This document shows, piece after piece, positions 1-7,730 of a stretch of DNA of 30,871 bases. Source of the DNA: an uncultured Blautia sp. GTDB lineage: Bacteria > Bacillota > Clostridia > Lachnospirales > Lachnospiraceae. The notes beneath the pieces are model-generated. The model did not search any database. It saw only the letters and a list, made by a program, of their open reading frames with translations, and was not told where the DNA came from. Positions within the stretch are counted from its first letter, which is position 1. The number at the start of each line of letters is the position of its first letter. Position numbers and translations under genes: made by a program. The stretch covers positions 1 to 30,871 of the forward strand of contig CAAFRY010000086.1 of NCBI GenBank assembly GCA_900765525.1, written 5' to 3'.

Positions 1-27
1 CTGCGTAAGAACATGATTCAGGTGTGA
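1..27 (+). CDS. possible 3' end of an upstream gene (partial)
   Basis: Only nine codons are visible before a TGA at 25-27; they read LRKNMIQV. The other two forward frames close within the first 15 bases, and a terminator-like hairpin follows, which fits the tail of a gene entering from the left. The fragment is too short to identify and could be chance. Confidence 0.3.
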   Translation: MRKNMIQV

Positions 28-67
28 GCAGGCTCCTTTTGCGAAGCAAAACTTTAAATGGGCCTGC
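28..67 (+). other. nested hairpin downstream of the partial gene
   Basis: GCAGGC at 28-33 pairs with GCCTGC at 62-67, and inside it TTTTGC at 37-42 pairs with GCAAAA at 46-51. No T-run follows, so this is not a terminator by itself; it could be a 3' end stabiliser or part of a two-hairpin end. Confidence 0.35.
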
Positions 68-70
68 GAA

Positions 71-112
71 TGTTACTGTTTACGAGATACGAGTGAACAG
101 CAACAAGTTTTT
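71..112 (+). terminator. probable intrinsic terminator before the infC operon
   Basis: TGTT at 71-74 and CTGTTTAC at 76-83 pair with GTGAACAG at 93-100 and AACA at 102-105, with one bulged base on each side and one G-T pair. A five-base T-run follows at 108-112. It separates the upstream gene from the infC promoter at 143. Confidence 0.55.
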
Positions 113-142
113 ATGGAGGAGATAAATAAGGTAAAAAAATAC

Positions 143-172
143 TTGACTTCCTTTTACTCATTGTGTTATAGT
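143..172 (+). promoter_or_regulatory. sigma-A promoter of infC-rpmI-rplT
   Basis: TTGACT at 143-148 and TATAGT at 167-172 are separated by 18 bases. Transcription would start near 179, exactly where the structured L20-type leader begins. Confidence 0.7.
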
Positions 173-179
173 ACATAAG

Positions 180-325
180 TCTGAAGAAGAAAAAGAAAGC
201 AGAGTATCCACTCTCACCTTAGCACAAATGAGTGACTATGGTTTATAGAAAAGTAATGAAGCGTAGAATCAGCGTTTTCTTATGCGGATATGGGTGGATA
301 GCAATCAGCTGTCCATTTTTTTATT
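180..325 (+). promoter_or_regulatory. ribosomal protein L20-type leader with terminator
   Basis: This untranslated leader lies between the promoter and infC. It contains the pairing AGAGTATCC.../...GCGGATATGGGTGGAT typical of Firmicute L20 leaders. It ends in a terminator hairpin: TGGATAGC at 295-302 pairs with GCTGTCCA at 308-315, followed by seven T at 316-322. In the known mechanism (Rfam L20_leader family) free L20 binds the leader and promotes termination, so excess L20 shuts down its own operon. I recognised it by sequence and by position; I could not run a covariance search. Confidence 0.8.
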
Positions 326-434
326 CTTATTCATGACCAGAGGTTTATAGAGAACCTTAACCGTTATTTCATTTTATGTTCAAATGGCCAGGGGGCCAGA
401 GTGTGTTTTATCAATATCATGGAGGTGCAAAACG

Positions 435-941
435 ATTAGCGATTTAATGATTAACGAACAAATCAGAGACAGAGAGGTACGTCTCATTGGCGCAGACGGG
501 GAACAGTTGGGAATCATGTCTGCAAGGGAAGCACAGAAACATGCAACAGAAGCGGGCTTGGACCTGGTTAAGATTGCTCCTACGGCAAAGCCGCCGGTTT
601 GTAAAATTATCGATTATGGCAAGTATAAGTACGAATTAGCCAGAAAAGAGAAAGAGGCTAAGAAGAAACAGAAAACCATAGAAATCAAAGAAGTACGTTT
701 GTCCCCTAATATTGAGGAAAACGATTTGAACACAAAGGTCAATAATGCCAGGAAGTTCCTGACAAAGGGAAATAAAGTGAAAGTTACTCTGCGTTTCCGG
801 GGAAGGGAAATGGCACATATGCAGAACAGCAAGCACATTTTGGATGAGTTTGCTGAGGTTCTGTCTGATATTGCAGTGATTGAAAAAGCACCTAAGGTAG
901 AAGGCAGAAGCATGACTATGTTTTTGACAGAAAAACGTTAG
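435..941 (+). CDS. infC: translation initiation factor IF-3
   Basis: IF-3 binds the 30S subunit, checks the start codon and initiator tRNA, and prevents premature joining of subunits. The protein matches the family end to end: INEQIRDREVRLIG near the N-terminus, LVKIAPTAKPPVCKI, the lysine-rich linker helix, EVRLSPNIEENDLNTK and KVTLRFRGREMAH. The start is set at ATT 435, not at the in-frame ATG at 384. GGAGGTG at 421-427 sits eight bases before ATT, the resulting N-terminus MISDLMINEQ aligns with Bacillus IF-3 (MISKDFIINEG), and infC characteristically uses AUU, which lets IF-3 repress its own translation. The length of 168 residues is normal for the family; starting at 384 would add 17 residues unlike IF-3. 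First gene of the operon with rpmI and rplT. Confidence 0.93.
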   Translation: MSDLMINEQIRDREVRLIGADGEQLGIMSAREAQKHATEAGLDLVKIAPTAKPPVCKIIDYGKYKYELARKEKEAKKKQKTIEIKEVRLSPNIEENDLNTKVNNARKFLTKGNKVKVTLRFRGREMAHMQNSKHILDEFAEVLSDIAVIEKAPKVEGRSMTMFLTEKR

Positions 942-971
942 TAAGAAAAAGAGTTTAAGGAGGACATAAAC

Positions 972-1169
972 ATGCCAAAAATGAAAACAGTGAAAGCTGC
1001 TGCAAAGCGCTTCAAAACAACAGGAACAGGTAAATTAAAAAGAAATAAAGCTTACAAGAGCCATATCTTAACAAAGAAATCTCAGAAGAGAAAAAGAAAT
1101 CTTAGAAAAGCAACTATCACAGATTCAACAAACGTAAAGAGCATGAAGAAGATTTTACCATATATGTAA
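972..1169 (+). CDS. rpmI: 50S ribosomal protein L35
   Basis: A 65-residue, very basic protein starting [20 protein letters not shown], the L35 signature, with [24 protein letters not shown] following. L35 is a small component of the large ribosomal subunit. AAGGAGG lies about nine bases before the ATG. It sits 30 bases after infC and 56 before rplT, the universal infC-rpmI-rplT order, and is probably controlled by the L20 leader upstream. Confidence 0.97.
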   Translation: MPKMKTVKAAAKRFKTTGTGKLKRNKAYKSHILTKKSQKRKRNLRKATITDSTNVKSMKKILPYM

Positions 1170-1225
1170 TTCTTCGCAAAAGCTTTGTTGAAATAGGTAA
1201 GGTTTAATATAGGAGGAAATTAAGA

Positions 1226-1582
1226 ATGGCAAGAATTAAAGGCGGATTAAACGCTAAAAAAAGACATAACAGAGTATTGAAAATGGCAAAGGGCTACAGA
1301 GGAGCCCGTTCCAAACAGTATAGAGTTGCAAAACAGTCTGTAATGAGAGCTTTAGCAAGCTCCTACGCAGGAAGAAAGCAGAAAAAACGTCAGTTCAGAC
1401 AGCTGTGGATTGCACGTATCAACGCTGCTGCAAGAATGAACGGTCTGTCCTACAGCAAGTTCATGTACGGCTTAAAGCTGGCTAACGTTGATTTAAACAG
1501 AAAAGTTCTGGCTGATATGGCAATCAACGATGCAGCAGGCTTCACCACACTGGCAGAGCTGGCAAAATCTAAATTAGCATAA
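1226..1582 (+). CDS. rplT: 50S ribosomal protein L20
   Basis: At 118 residues this is full length for L20. It opens [19 protein letters not shown], and contains [38 protein letters not shown] and a C-terminal globular part ending [11 protein letters not shown]20 binds 23S rRNA early in large-subunit assembly. In Firmicutes it is also the repressor of this operon through the leader at 180-325. AGGAGG precedes the start at the usual distance. A strong terminator at 1605 closes the operon. Confidence 0.98.
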   Translation: MARIKGGLNAKKRHNRVLKMAKGYRGARSKQYRVAKQSVMRALASSYAGRKQKKRQFRQLWIARINAAARMNGLSYSKFMYGLKLANVDLNRKVLADMAINDAAGFTTLAELAKSKLA

Positions 1583-1604
1583 TAAAATAAGATGAAAAAT
1601 TTGG

Positions 1605-1637
1605 GACCCTGTAAACTACACGTTTACAGGGTCTTTT
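1605..1637 (+). terminator. intrinsic terminator of the infC operon
   Basis: GACCCTGTAAAC at 1605-1616 pairs perfectly with GTTTACAGGGTC at 1622-1633 around a five-base loop, followed by TTTT. It lies 22 bases after rplT. Confidence 0.9.
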
Positions 1638-1786
1638 GCAATGTGCGCCTGTCACATTTTCCAAAGAATCTACGATTATCCACAAGTATTATTCTGGCAG
1701 GGAGGCATACTTTCCTGTAAAATGAATTTTATCAATGTTCATACCTGTAAAGCAGGATGAATAAACGGAAGAAAGGATGGATGAAA

Positions 1787-3553
1787 ATGGTTGATTTAAA
1801 AGCTAATCCCTATTTTTTGTCAGAGGAGGACTGTCAGTGGGTGAAGGATACTATCCAGAACATGACTGACGAAGAGAAGGTAGGACAGCTGTTTTTTCAG
1901 CTTACAGCCTCCCATGAAGAGGAGCATTTGCGGGAGCTGATGGAAAAGTATCACCTGGGCGGCTGCCGCTACAATCCGGCGCCGGGCAAGGCGATTCAGG
2001 AGCAGAACCGGAAACTCCAGAAATATGCCAAGGTGCCGGTATTTATTGCCTGCAACACAGAGGCAGGAGGTAACGGAGCCTGCGGGGACGGTACGTTTAT
2101 CGGCTCCGGAGTGAAGATTGGAGCCACAGGTAAGGAAGAATATGCTTACGCCTTGGGTAAAATGTCCAATGAAGAGGCGGCAGCCATTGGCTGTAATATG
2201 GCTTTTGCTCCTGTATGTGATATTCTCTATAACTGGCAAAACACAGAAATTATTAACCGGGCTTTCGGAAGTGACCCGGAACGTGTAGCCAAAATGAGTA
2301 CCGCTTATTTAAAAGGGGCCCATACCATTCCGGGATTTGCCTGTGCGGCAAAGCATTTCCCCGGAAACGGCCAGGATTTCAGAGACGCCCATCTCTCCAA
2401 TAATATGAATTACTTTGATGTGGAGGAATGGGACAACACCTACGGAAAAGTATATAAAATGTTGATTGATAATGGTCTGGATGCCATTATGGGCGGACAT
2501 ATTATGCTTCCCAAATATGCAAAGGCCATTAACCCGGAATTAAAGGATGAGGACATGATGCCCGCTACTCTGAGCCCGGAAATCATGACAGGACTGTTGA
2601 GAGACAAGCTGGGCTTTAATGGTATGGTGGTGACAGATGCTTCCCATATGGTTGCCATGACAGACCGGATGAAGAGAGCGGAAATGCTGCCTCTGGCTAT
2701 AAATGCAGGCTGCGATATGTTCCTGTTCTTCAATGACCCGGAAGAGGATTATAATACTATGCTCCAGGCATATCAAAAAGGAATCATCAGTCAGGAGCGT
2801 ATGGAAGAGGCTCTTACCAGAATCTTAGGGCTGAAGGCTCACATGGGACTTCACAAGAAGGCAAAAGAGGACTTGGTTCCCCAGCCGGAAACTGCAGAGG
2901 CAGTGTTAGGAAAAGAAGAGTATAAGGAAATGCAGAAAGAAATCAGCAGAGAATCCATTACTCTTGTAAAATATAAGGACAAAGATGTGCTGCCTCTTAA
3001 TCCACAGCGCTATAAGAGAATTATGATTGTCCATATCAAAGCAGCGGAAAGCGGCATGGGCGCCTTGATGAAAATGCTGGGCGGAGGCGGAGCAAATCCT
3101 GCTGAACTGTTAAAAGAAAAGCTTTGCAGCAGAGGCTTTGACGCTTTTGTGTATGAGAGCCCGCTGGATAAGATGAAAAAGCAGATTGCAGCCGGAGAAA
3201 AACCAGATTTAAATATTTACTTCGCAGGGAAAAACGCTATTGCAGATTTTGTGGAGAGTATGGATTTGGTGATTACCCTGTGCGATGTAAACGATGGAAG
3301 GCCAAGCTTTGGTATGTCTAAGGGCGGCGGAGAAATTCCCTGGTATGTATTTGAGGTACCGGTGTTAGTTATTGGCTGCGGACAGCCTACTATGCTGGCA
3401 GATATTCCCCAGGCCAGAACCTATATCAATACCTATGATGCAAAGGACAGCACCTTTGAGGCCCTGATTGAATGTCTTACCCAAGGTGAGGAAGCCTTCC
3501 GTGGTACAGACCCTATTGACAGCTTCTGCGGACTTTTTGACGCAAGACTGTAA
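1787..3553 (+). CDS. glycoside hydrolase family 3 (beta-N-acetylhexosaminidase-like), cytoplasmic
   Basis: The N-terminal two thirds is a GH3 TIM barrel. KHFPGNG occurs at residues 189-195, followed by the D200-A-H202 pair that corresponds to the Asp-His acid/base dyad of NagZ-type GH3 enzymes; the VVTDASHM segment carries the probable nucleophile Asp284. After about residue 385 an alpha/beta domain with glycine-rich loops follows. The substrate is probably a beta-linked N-acetylglucosaminide, perhaps from wall recycling, but the sugar cannot be fixed from sequence. There is no signal peptide, so it should act inside the cell. The start at ATG 1787 is preferred because AAAGGA lies nine bases upstream; ATG 1757 and 1781 are also in frame. 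It is 588 residues long, monocistronic, with a good terminator 64 bases after the stop. Confidence 0.82.
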   Translation: MVDLKANPYFLSEEDCQWVKDTIQNMTDEEKVGQLFFQLTASHEEEHLRELMEKYHLGGCRYNPAPGKAIQEQNRKLQKYAKVPVFIACNTEAGGNGACGDGTFIGSGVKIGATGKEEYAYALGKMSNEEAAAIGCNMAFAPVCDILYNWQNTEIINRAFGSDPERVAKMSTAYLKGAHTIPGFACAAKHFPGNGQDFRDAHLSNNMNYFDVEEWDNTYGKVYKMLIDNGLDAIMGGHIMLPKYAKAINPELKDEDMMPATLSPEIMTGLLRDKLGFNGMVVTDASHMVAMTDRMKRAEMLPLAINAGCDMFLFFNDPEEDYNTMLQAYQKGIISQERMEEALTRILGLKAHMGLHKKAKEDLVPQPETAEAVLGKEEYKEMQKEISRESITLVKYKDKDVLPLNPQRYKRIMIVHIKAAESGMGALMKMLGGGGANPAELLKEKLCSRGFDAFVYESPLDKMKKQIAAGEKPDLNIYFAGKNAIADFVESMDLVITLCDVNDGRPSFGMSKGGGEIPWYVFEVPVLVIGCGQPTMLADIPQARTYINTYDAKDSTFEALIECLTQGEEAFRGTDPIDSFCGLFDARL

Positions 3554-3616
3554 AAGGTCAGAGCAATATAGTATAATGTGTTGAAAGTTTAAGCCCTTGT
3601 CTATAAAGGGTAATGC

Positions 3617-3667
3617 AAATGCCCCGGGAGGCTTTCCGGAAGACAGCCTCTGCGGGGCATTTGTTTT
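3617..3667 (+). terminator. intrinsic terminator between convergent GH3 and apbE genes
   Basis: AAATGCCCC at 3617-3625 pairs with GGGGCATTT at 3654-3662, and GAGGCT at 3628-3633 pairs with AGCCTC at 3645-3650 inside it. TTGTTTT follows on the plus strand. It lies between two convergent genes and may serve both, although the T-run on the minus strand is poor. Confidence 0.8.
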
Positions 3668-3699
3668 GCTGGTTTTATATTTTGCTGGTTTTATAAAGA

Positions 3700-4734
3700 C
3701 TACTGCTCCTTTAGAGAAATTTCCTGCCGGAAATTTTCGCTGTAGTGCATTTCATAATCTCTGGTGATAAATACAGCCTGCACCTGGGGAAGACTGTTTA
3801 TCAGGTCCATGCCTTTTTCCAGTCCAAGGGCAAAGCAGGTGGTACTTAATCCGTCTCCGTCTACGGATTTGTCCGAGATAATGGTTACGGAAACTAAATT
3901 GTTTTCATAGGGATACCCGGTATCCGGGTCTAAAATATGGTGATAGAGAATTCCGTCTTTTTCAAAATACCGCTCATAAATTCCGGAAGAAACCACGGAT
4001 TTATCGGAAATTTCCATGATAGCAGCAGTTTCGCTGGTCTCCCCGAAAGGCTTACGGATACCAATGGAAAAAGGAGTGCCGTCAGGCCGGCCTCCCAGGC
4101 ACAGTATGTTTCCTCCTAAGTCAATGATAGCACTTTCCACTCCCTGGGACTGCAGATACTCTTTCATTTTGTCTGCAATATAGCCTTTGGCGATAGCTCC
4201 CAGATTGATTCCCATGCCTTCCTGCTGAAACCGGATTTTTTCTCCCTCTAGAACAATATTTTTATAATTTACCAGAGGCAATGCAGCCTGGATAGACGTT
4301 TCATCTGGAACCAGTCCCTGGCCGGAGGTAAAATCCCACAGTGAGGATACAGGCTCAATAGAAATATCAAAAGCACCCTCCGAAAGCCGGCAATAGTTCA
4401 GTGCCTTAGAAATTAAATCTGCAGTGTCCGGAGAAAGGCTGTAAAAACCATCTGTCTCCTTCAATTCTCTATGATTCAGACTATAGATTTCGCTGGAATT
4501 TAAGGTGGGACTGAACAAGTTCTCATACTTTCTGCATATTTCCATGGCACCGTCCAGCAATGCTTCCTCCCTTTTGTCATAGATTTTCACATTTACTACG
4601 GTATTCAGCATATAATCCGTTCGGGAGATAGGCTCCAGGTTCTCTTCTTTTCCCTGATACCAGATAATCAAAACCAGCAGGAGGATAAAAATCAATATAC
4701 CGCCTCCTGCGGCCAGTTTTCCTTTATTCTTCAT
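3700..4734 (-). CDS. apbE: FAD:protein FMN transferase, membrane-anchored ApbE family
   Basis: ApbE enzymes cleave FAD and attach FMN covalently to a Thr or Ser in a D-x-x-S/T-G-A-T/S motif of target proteins, outside the membrane in Gram-positives. Family motifs are present: GAFDISIEPVSSLW near residue 120, LGAIAKGYIAD at 178-188, DLGGN at 205-209, HHILDPDTGYP at 265-275 and the metal-binding D294-G-L-S-T. Residues 8-26 form one hydrophobic segment without a lipobox cysteine, so it is anchored by a transmembrane helix. The ATG at 4734 is preferred, with GGAG 11 bases upstream; a GTG at 4746 would add four residues but has its purine stretch directly against it. No target gene is adjacent, but the FMN-binding surface protein at 8807 is a candidate. 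Confidence 0.93.
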   Translation of the reverse strand: MKNKGKLAAGGGILIFILLLVLIIWYQGKEENLEPISRTDYMLNTVVNVKIYDKREEALLDGAMEICRKYENLFSPTLNSSEIYSLNHRELKETDGFYSLSPDTADLISKALNYCRLSEGAFDISIEPVSSLWDFTSGQGLVPDETSIQAALPLVNYKNIVLEGEKIRFQQEGMGINLGAIAKGYIADKMKEYLQSQGVESAIIDLGGNILCLGGRPDGTPFSIGIRKPFGETSETAAIMEISDKSVVSSGIYERYFEKDGILYHHILDPDTGYPYENNLVSVTIISDKSVDGDGLSTTCFALGLEKGMDLINSLPQVQAVFITRDYEMHYSENFRQEISLKEQ

Positions 4735-4820
4735 CAAATCATCCACTCCAAATCCAATATGATAACGATTCAGCCGCAGGGCTCAGATTCCCCGCTTGCA
4801 CACTTTTGTTCCCTAATATG

Positions 4821-4853
4821 CAGAATCATTGTAAATGTCAGGTGATGATTCTG
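4821..4853 (+). promoter_or_regulatory. inverted repeat upstream of the polysaccharide deacetylase gene (candidate operator)
   Basis: CAGAATCAT at 4821-4829 and ATGATTCTG at 4845-4853 form a perfect nine-base inverted repeat separated by 15 bases. It ends 11 bases before a TATAAT -10 box at 4865-4870. No good -35 box sits 17 bases upstream of that box, which suggests dependence on an activator or another sigma factor. The binding protein is unknown. Confidence 0.4.
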
Positions 4854-4864
4854 TCAAGAAAGAA

Positions 4865-4870
4865 TATAAT
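4865..4870 (+). promoter_or_regulatory. -10 box for the deacetylase-rarA operon
   Basis: A perfect TATAAT lies 44 bases before the deacetylase start. The expected -35 region at 4842-4847 does not match the consensus, so the promoter is weak or regulated. Confidence 0.45.
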
Positions 4871-4914
4871 GATACTAAGGCCCGGAACGGCAGGGTGGTT
4901 GAAGAAATTTATTT

Positions 4915-5583
4915 ATGAAAAGAAATGTAGGGATTCTCATAGCTGTTTTTCTGGTCTCCTGTTTTATACTGGCCGGCAATCCTGCCAGAAAGGCTCTTTT
5001 AGTAGCGCAATCAGTTTCAGGGGGAGAGCTTCCCAGGCTGGCGCTGACTTTTGACGACGGCCCTCATCCGGTGTATACCAGGGAGCTTTTAGACGGTCTG
5101 CAGGAAAGAGGAGTTTCTGTCAGCTTTTTTCTGATAGGACAGAATATAGAAGAAAATGAAGAGCTGGTAAAACGTATGGAAGAGGAAGGGCATTTGGTAG
5201 GCAATCACACCTTCCATCATGTCAGGCTGAGTACGGTTTCTGAGGAGACGGCGGAAAAAGAAATCCTGGATACCTGCAGCACCATACAGGGTATTACCGG
5301 AAATTATCCCTCCTTTGTCAGACCTCCTTTTGGGGAATGGAAAGAAGGACTGGACCTTCACATTTCTATGATGCCGGTTTCCTGGAGTCTGGATTCCAGA
5401 GACTGGACCACGAAAAATACAGATAAAATTGTGAAAAGGGTAGTGAAAGATGTGAAGGAAGGTGATATTATTTTAATGCACGACATTTATGAATCCTCTG
5501 TGGAAGCTGCTTTAGAGATTGTGGATATTTTACAGGCCCAGGGGTATGAATTTGTGACAGCGGATAAGCTGTTGCTGGAATAG
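4915..5583 (+). CDS. polysaccharide deacetylase (NodB domain), exported
   Basis: A carbohydrate esterase family 4 protein that removes acetyl groups from N-acetylated sugars, probably peptidoglycan. All five NodB motifs are visible: TFDDGP at 45-50 with catalytic Asp47 and metal ligand Asp48, NHTFHH with His98 and His102, RPPFGE at 136-141, SLDSRDW at 158-164 and LMHD at 187-190. The N-terminus is a hydrophobic export signal (residues 5-20) with a possible lipobox ending at Cys16, so it may be lipid- or helix-anchored. At 222 residues it is hardly more than the catalytic domain. The ribosome binding site is weak. rarA begins ten bases after the stop, suggesting one transcript. The exact substrate is not determined. 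Confidence 0.9.
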   Translation: MKRNVGILIAVFLVSCFILAGNPARKALLVAQSVSGGELPRLALTFDDGPHPVYTRELLDGLQERGVSVSFFLIGQNIEENEELVKRMEEEGHLVGNHTFHHVRLSTVSEETAEKEILDTCSTIQGITGNYPSFVRPPFGEWKEGLDLHISMMPVSWSLDSRDWTTKNTDKIVKRVVKDVKEGDIILMHDIYESSVEAALEIVDILQAQGYEFVTADKLLLE

Positions 5584-5593
5584 GAGTAAACAC

Positions 5594-6916
5594 ATGGATT
5601 TATTTGATTATATGAAGGAACAAAACTTAAAGCAGGAGTCTCCTCTGGCCTCCAGAATGCGGCCTGCCACTCTGGAGGAGGTTGTGGGACAGGAACATAT
5701 CATAGGAAAGGATAAGCTGCTGTACCGGGCAATCCAGGCGGATAAGCTGGGCAGTGTGATTTTTTACGGGCCGCCCGGTACGGGGAAAACTACCCTGGCC
5801 AAGGTAATTGCCAATACCACCAGTGCCCGGTTTCAGCAGATTAACGCTACTGTAGCGGGAAAAAAGGATATGGAGGAAGTGGTGAAGGAGGCCCAGAGTC
5901 ATTTGGGCATGTACGGAAAGAAAACCATTCTTTTTGTGGATGAGATTCACAGATTCAACAAAGGCCAGCAGGACTACCTTCTTCCTTTTGTAGAGGATGG
6001 AACCCTGGTCTTGATTGGGGCCACCACAGAGAATCCATATTTTGAAGTCAACGGGGCTCTCCTTTCCCGTTCTATTGTTTTTGAACTGAAGCCATTGAAA
6101 AAAGAGGACATTTGCCGCCTTCTGGAACGGGCGGTGACAGATGTGGAAAAAGGAATGGGAAGCTATCAGGCGGTACTTCATGAAGAGGCCAAGGAGTTTT
6201 TGGCGGATATTTCCGGAGGAGATGCCAGAACGGCTTTAAATGCTTTGGAACTGGGTATTCTTACCACCAGGAAAAGCCAGGATGGCAAGATACACATTGA
6301 TTTAGAGACAGCCTCTCAATGCATCCAGAAACGGGTGGTGCGGTATGACAAAACCGGGGACAACCACTATGATACTATTTCTGCTTTTATCAAGAGCATG
6401 AGGGGGTCTGACCCGGACGCCGCCGTGTTCTATCTGGCAAAAATGCTTTATGCGGGTGAGGATATTAAGTTTATTGCCAGGCGTATCATGATATGCGCTG
6501 CAGAGGATGTGGGAAACGCAGACCCCCAGGCTTTGGTGGTGGCTGTGGCAGCGGCTCAGGCTGTGGAGAGGCTGGGGATGCCGGAGGCCCAGATTCCTCT
6601 TTCCCAGGCTGTGACTTATGTGGCCAGCGCACCTAAGAGCAATGCGGCCTGTATGGCTATTATGGAAGCCATGGAAGCAGTAAAGACTACCAGGACCACC
6701 GTGCCTGTCCACCTCCAGGACGCCCATTACAAAGGCTCAGCTAAGCTGGGACACGGCCAGGGGTATCTCTATGCCCATGACTATCCAAACCACTATGTAA
6801 AGCAGCAGTATATGCCTTCAGAAATGGAGGGAAGAAGCTTTTATCATCCCACAGGGAACGGATACGAGAAAAATATTCAGGAGTATTTCAAAAAAATTCA
6901 AGGGGAAAAAGACTGA
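5594..6916 (+). CDS. rarA: replication-associated recombination protein A (RarA/MgsA AAA+ ATPase)
   Basis: RarA is a clamp-loader-like AAA+ ATPase that acts at stalled replication forks. The 440-residue protein has Walker A GPPGTGKTT at 59-67, Walker B ILFVDEIH at 112-119, sensor 1 GATTENP at 142-148 and the LSR arginine finger at about 158-160. The C-terminal part carries the family segments SGGDARTALNALE, SAFIKSMRGSDPDAAV and SEDVG-like AAEDVGNADPQAL. Length and order are as in bacterial RarA. TAGGAG overlaps the preceding stop and serves as ribosome binding site. A strong terminator follows 42 bases later. Confidence 0.95.
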   Translation: MDLFDYMKEQNLKQESPLASRMRPATLEEVVGQEHIIGKDKLLYRAIQADKLGSVIFYGPPGTGKTTLAKVIANTTSARFQQINATVAGKKDMEEVVKEAQSHLGMYGKKTILFVDEIHRFNKGQQDYLLPFVEDGTLVLIGATTENPYFEVNGALLSRSIVFELKPLKKEDICRLLERAVTDVEKGMGSYQAVLHEEAKEFLADISGGDARTALNALELGILTTRKSQDGKIHIDLETASQCIQKRVVRYDKTGDNHYDTISAFIKSMRGSDPDAAVFYLAKMLYAGEDIKFIARRIMICAAEDVGNADPQALVVAVAAAQAVERLGMPEAQIPLSQAVTYVASAPKSNAACMAIMEAMEAVKTTRTTVPVHLQDAHYKGSAKLGHGQGYLYAHDYPNHYVKQQYMPSEMEGRSFYHPTGNGYEKNIQEYFKKIQGEKD

Positions 6917-6958
6917 GCATAGAACATCGGCTTTAAAGTTACATATTACATTTGGGGC

Positions 6959-7034
6959 TGCCCAATGAAACAGGCATCAGGAAAATTTATAGGTATTCTT
7001 GATAGCTGTTTCATTGGGCAATTCTTTTTAATTT
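6959..7034 (+). terminator. intrinsic terminator after rarA with a long stem
   Basis: TGCCCAATGAAACAG at 6959-6973 pairs perfectly with CTGTTTCATTGGGCA at 7006-7020; ATCA at 6976-6979 can also pair with TGAT at 7000-7003. A T-rich tail begins at 7025. It insulates the surface locus from rarA. Confidence 0.88.
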
Positions 7035-7049
7035 TTACTTTCATAGATA

Positions 7050-7078
7050 TTGACAAAATTTGGGAATCATGGTACTAT
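7050..7078 (+). promoter_or_regulatory. sigma-A promoter of the surface-protein locus
   Basis: TTGACA at 7050-7055 and TACTAT at 7073-7078 have the ideal 17-base spacing. Transcription would start near 7085, at the first of two TTAG...CTAA palindromes, so repression by a bound protein is likely. Confidence 0.8.
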
Positions 7079-7085
7079 TCATTTG

Positions 7086-7101
7086 GTTAGTGAAAGCTAA
7101 C
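7086..7101 (+). promoter_or_regulatory. palindromic operator candidate 1 (GTTAG-N6-CTAAC)
   Basis: Perfect five-base half-sites GTTAG at 7086-7090 and CTAAC at 7097-7101 with a six-base centre. The site covers the predicted transcription start of the surface locus. TTAG/CTAA half-sites are typical of MarR-family operators, and a MarR gene lies at 15543. Confidence 0.55.
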
Positions 7102-7119
7102 TATTTTATTAACTATAAG

Positions 7120-7135
7120 GTTAGTTGCGGCTAAT
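7120..7135 (+). promoter_or_regulatory. palindromic operator candidate 2 (TTAG-N6-CTAA)
   Basis: TTAG at 7121-7124 and CTAA at 7131-7134 have the same six-base spacing as the first site, 34 bases downstream, which is close to a whole number of helical turns. Two equal sites in the 5' untranslated region argue for cooperative binding. Confidence 0.5.
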
Positions 7136-7188
7136 TAAATGATGATTTAACGCTTTTGGAAAATAACCTGGAAATGGAGAAAAAACTT

Positions 7189-7668
7189 ATGAATAAGAAG
7201 AAAGTAAGTATTATCATTCTGACTCTTGCTGTGATTGCAGCCGGTATTTTTATTTACTTAAATACAAGGCCTAAAGAAGTGACCAATTATGACGTGGCAT
7301 TTGAAGAGGACCAGGACAAGCCTGAAGAGATAACCTCGGAACAGGAGATAGAAGAAGGGATTCAGATTCCAGGATATAAGTCCATTCAGATACCTGCAGG
7401 AACTAAAGATGTATCTGTGGAGTTGACCAATCCGGAAGAAAATAAGGTTTATTTTGAAATTTCTTTTTATTTGCCGGATACAGAGGAGACGATTTATAAG
7501 TCCAAGATGATAAAACCGGGACAGACTTTGTATGACATTACTTTGGAAAAAGAGATGGAAGCAGGAGAATATCCTCTGGTTGTCAAGTATGCCACTTATA
7601 CGGCAGATGAGAATATGACACCCAGAAACGGGGCGGAGCTTAACTGTACGCTGGTAGTAAAAGAATGA
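7189..7668 (+). CDS. small membrane-anchored extracellular protein, unknown function
   Basis: After a lysine-rich start (MNKKK) one hydrophobic helix at about residues 6-24 anchors the protein. An acidic linker (EEDQDKPEEITSEQEIEEG) and a roughly 95-residue beta-rich domain follow outside, with IQIPGYKSIQIPAGTKD, FEISFYLPDTEETIYKS, IKPGQTLYDITL and MEAGEYPLVVKYATYT. I do not recognise a named family. The start at ATG 7189 is chosen because GGAG at 7176-7179 lies nine bases upstream; ATG 7174 and TTG 7156 are in frame but lack a proper site. It is first in the locus, 62 bases before the secreted NEAT-like protein, so it probably helps assemble or display those surface proteins. That role is inference. 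Confidence 0.75.
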   Translation: MNKKKVSIIILTLAVIAAGIFIYLNTRPKEVTNYDVAFEEDQDKPEEITSEQEIEEGIQIPGYKSIQIPAGTKDVSVELTNPEENKVYFEISFYLPDTEETIYKSKMIKPGQTLYDITLEKEMEAGEYPLVVKYATYTADENMTPRNGAELNCTLVVKE

Positions 7669-7730
7669 TGTTTTTGCGCAGAAAGCGCTGGACATAAATA
7701 AAAATATGATAAGAGAAAGGAGATTTCACG

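Noticed and set aside
384..434. N-terminal extension of IF-3 from ATG 384
   Set aside because: No family likeness and no ribosome binding site; ATT 435 has both.
4806..5054. 82-residue reading frame overlapping the deacetylase start
   Set aside because: It reads through the deacetylase coding region in another frame and has no recognisable content or binding site.
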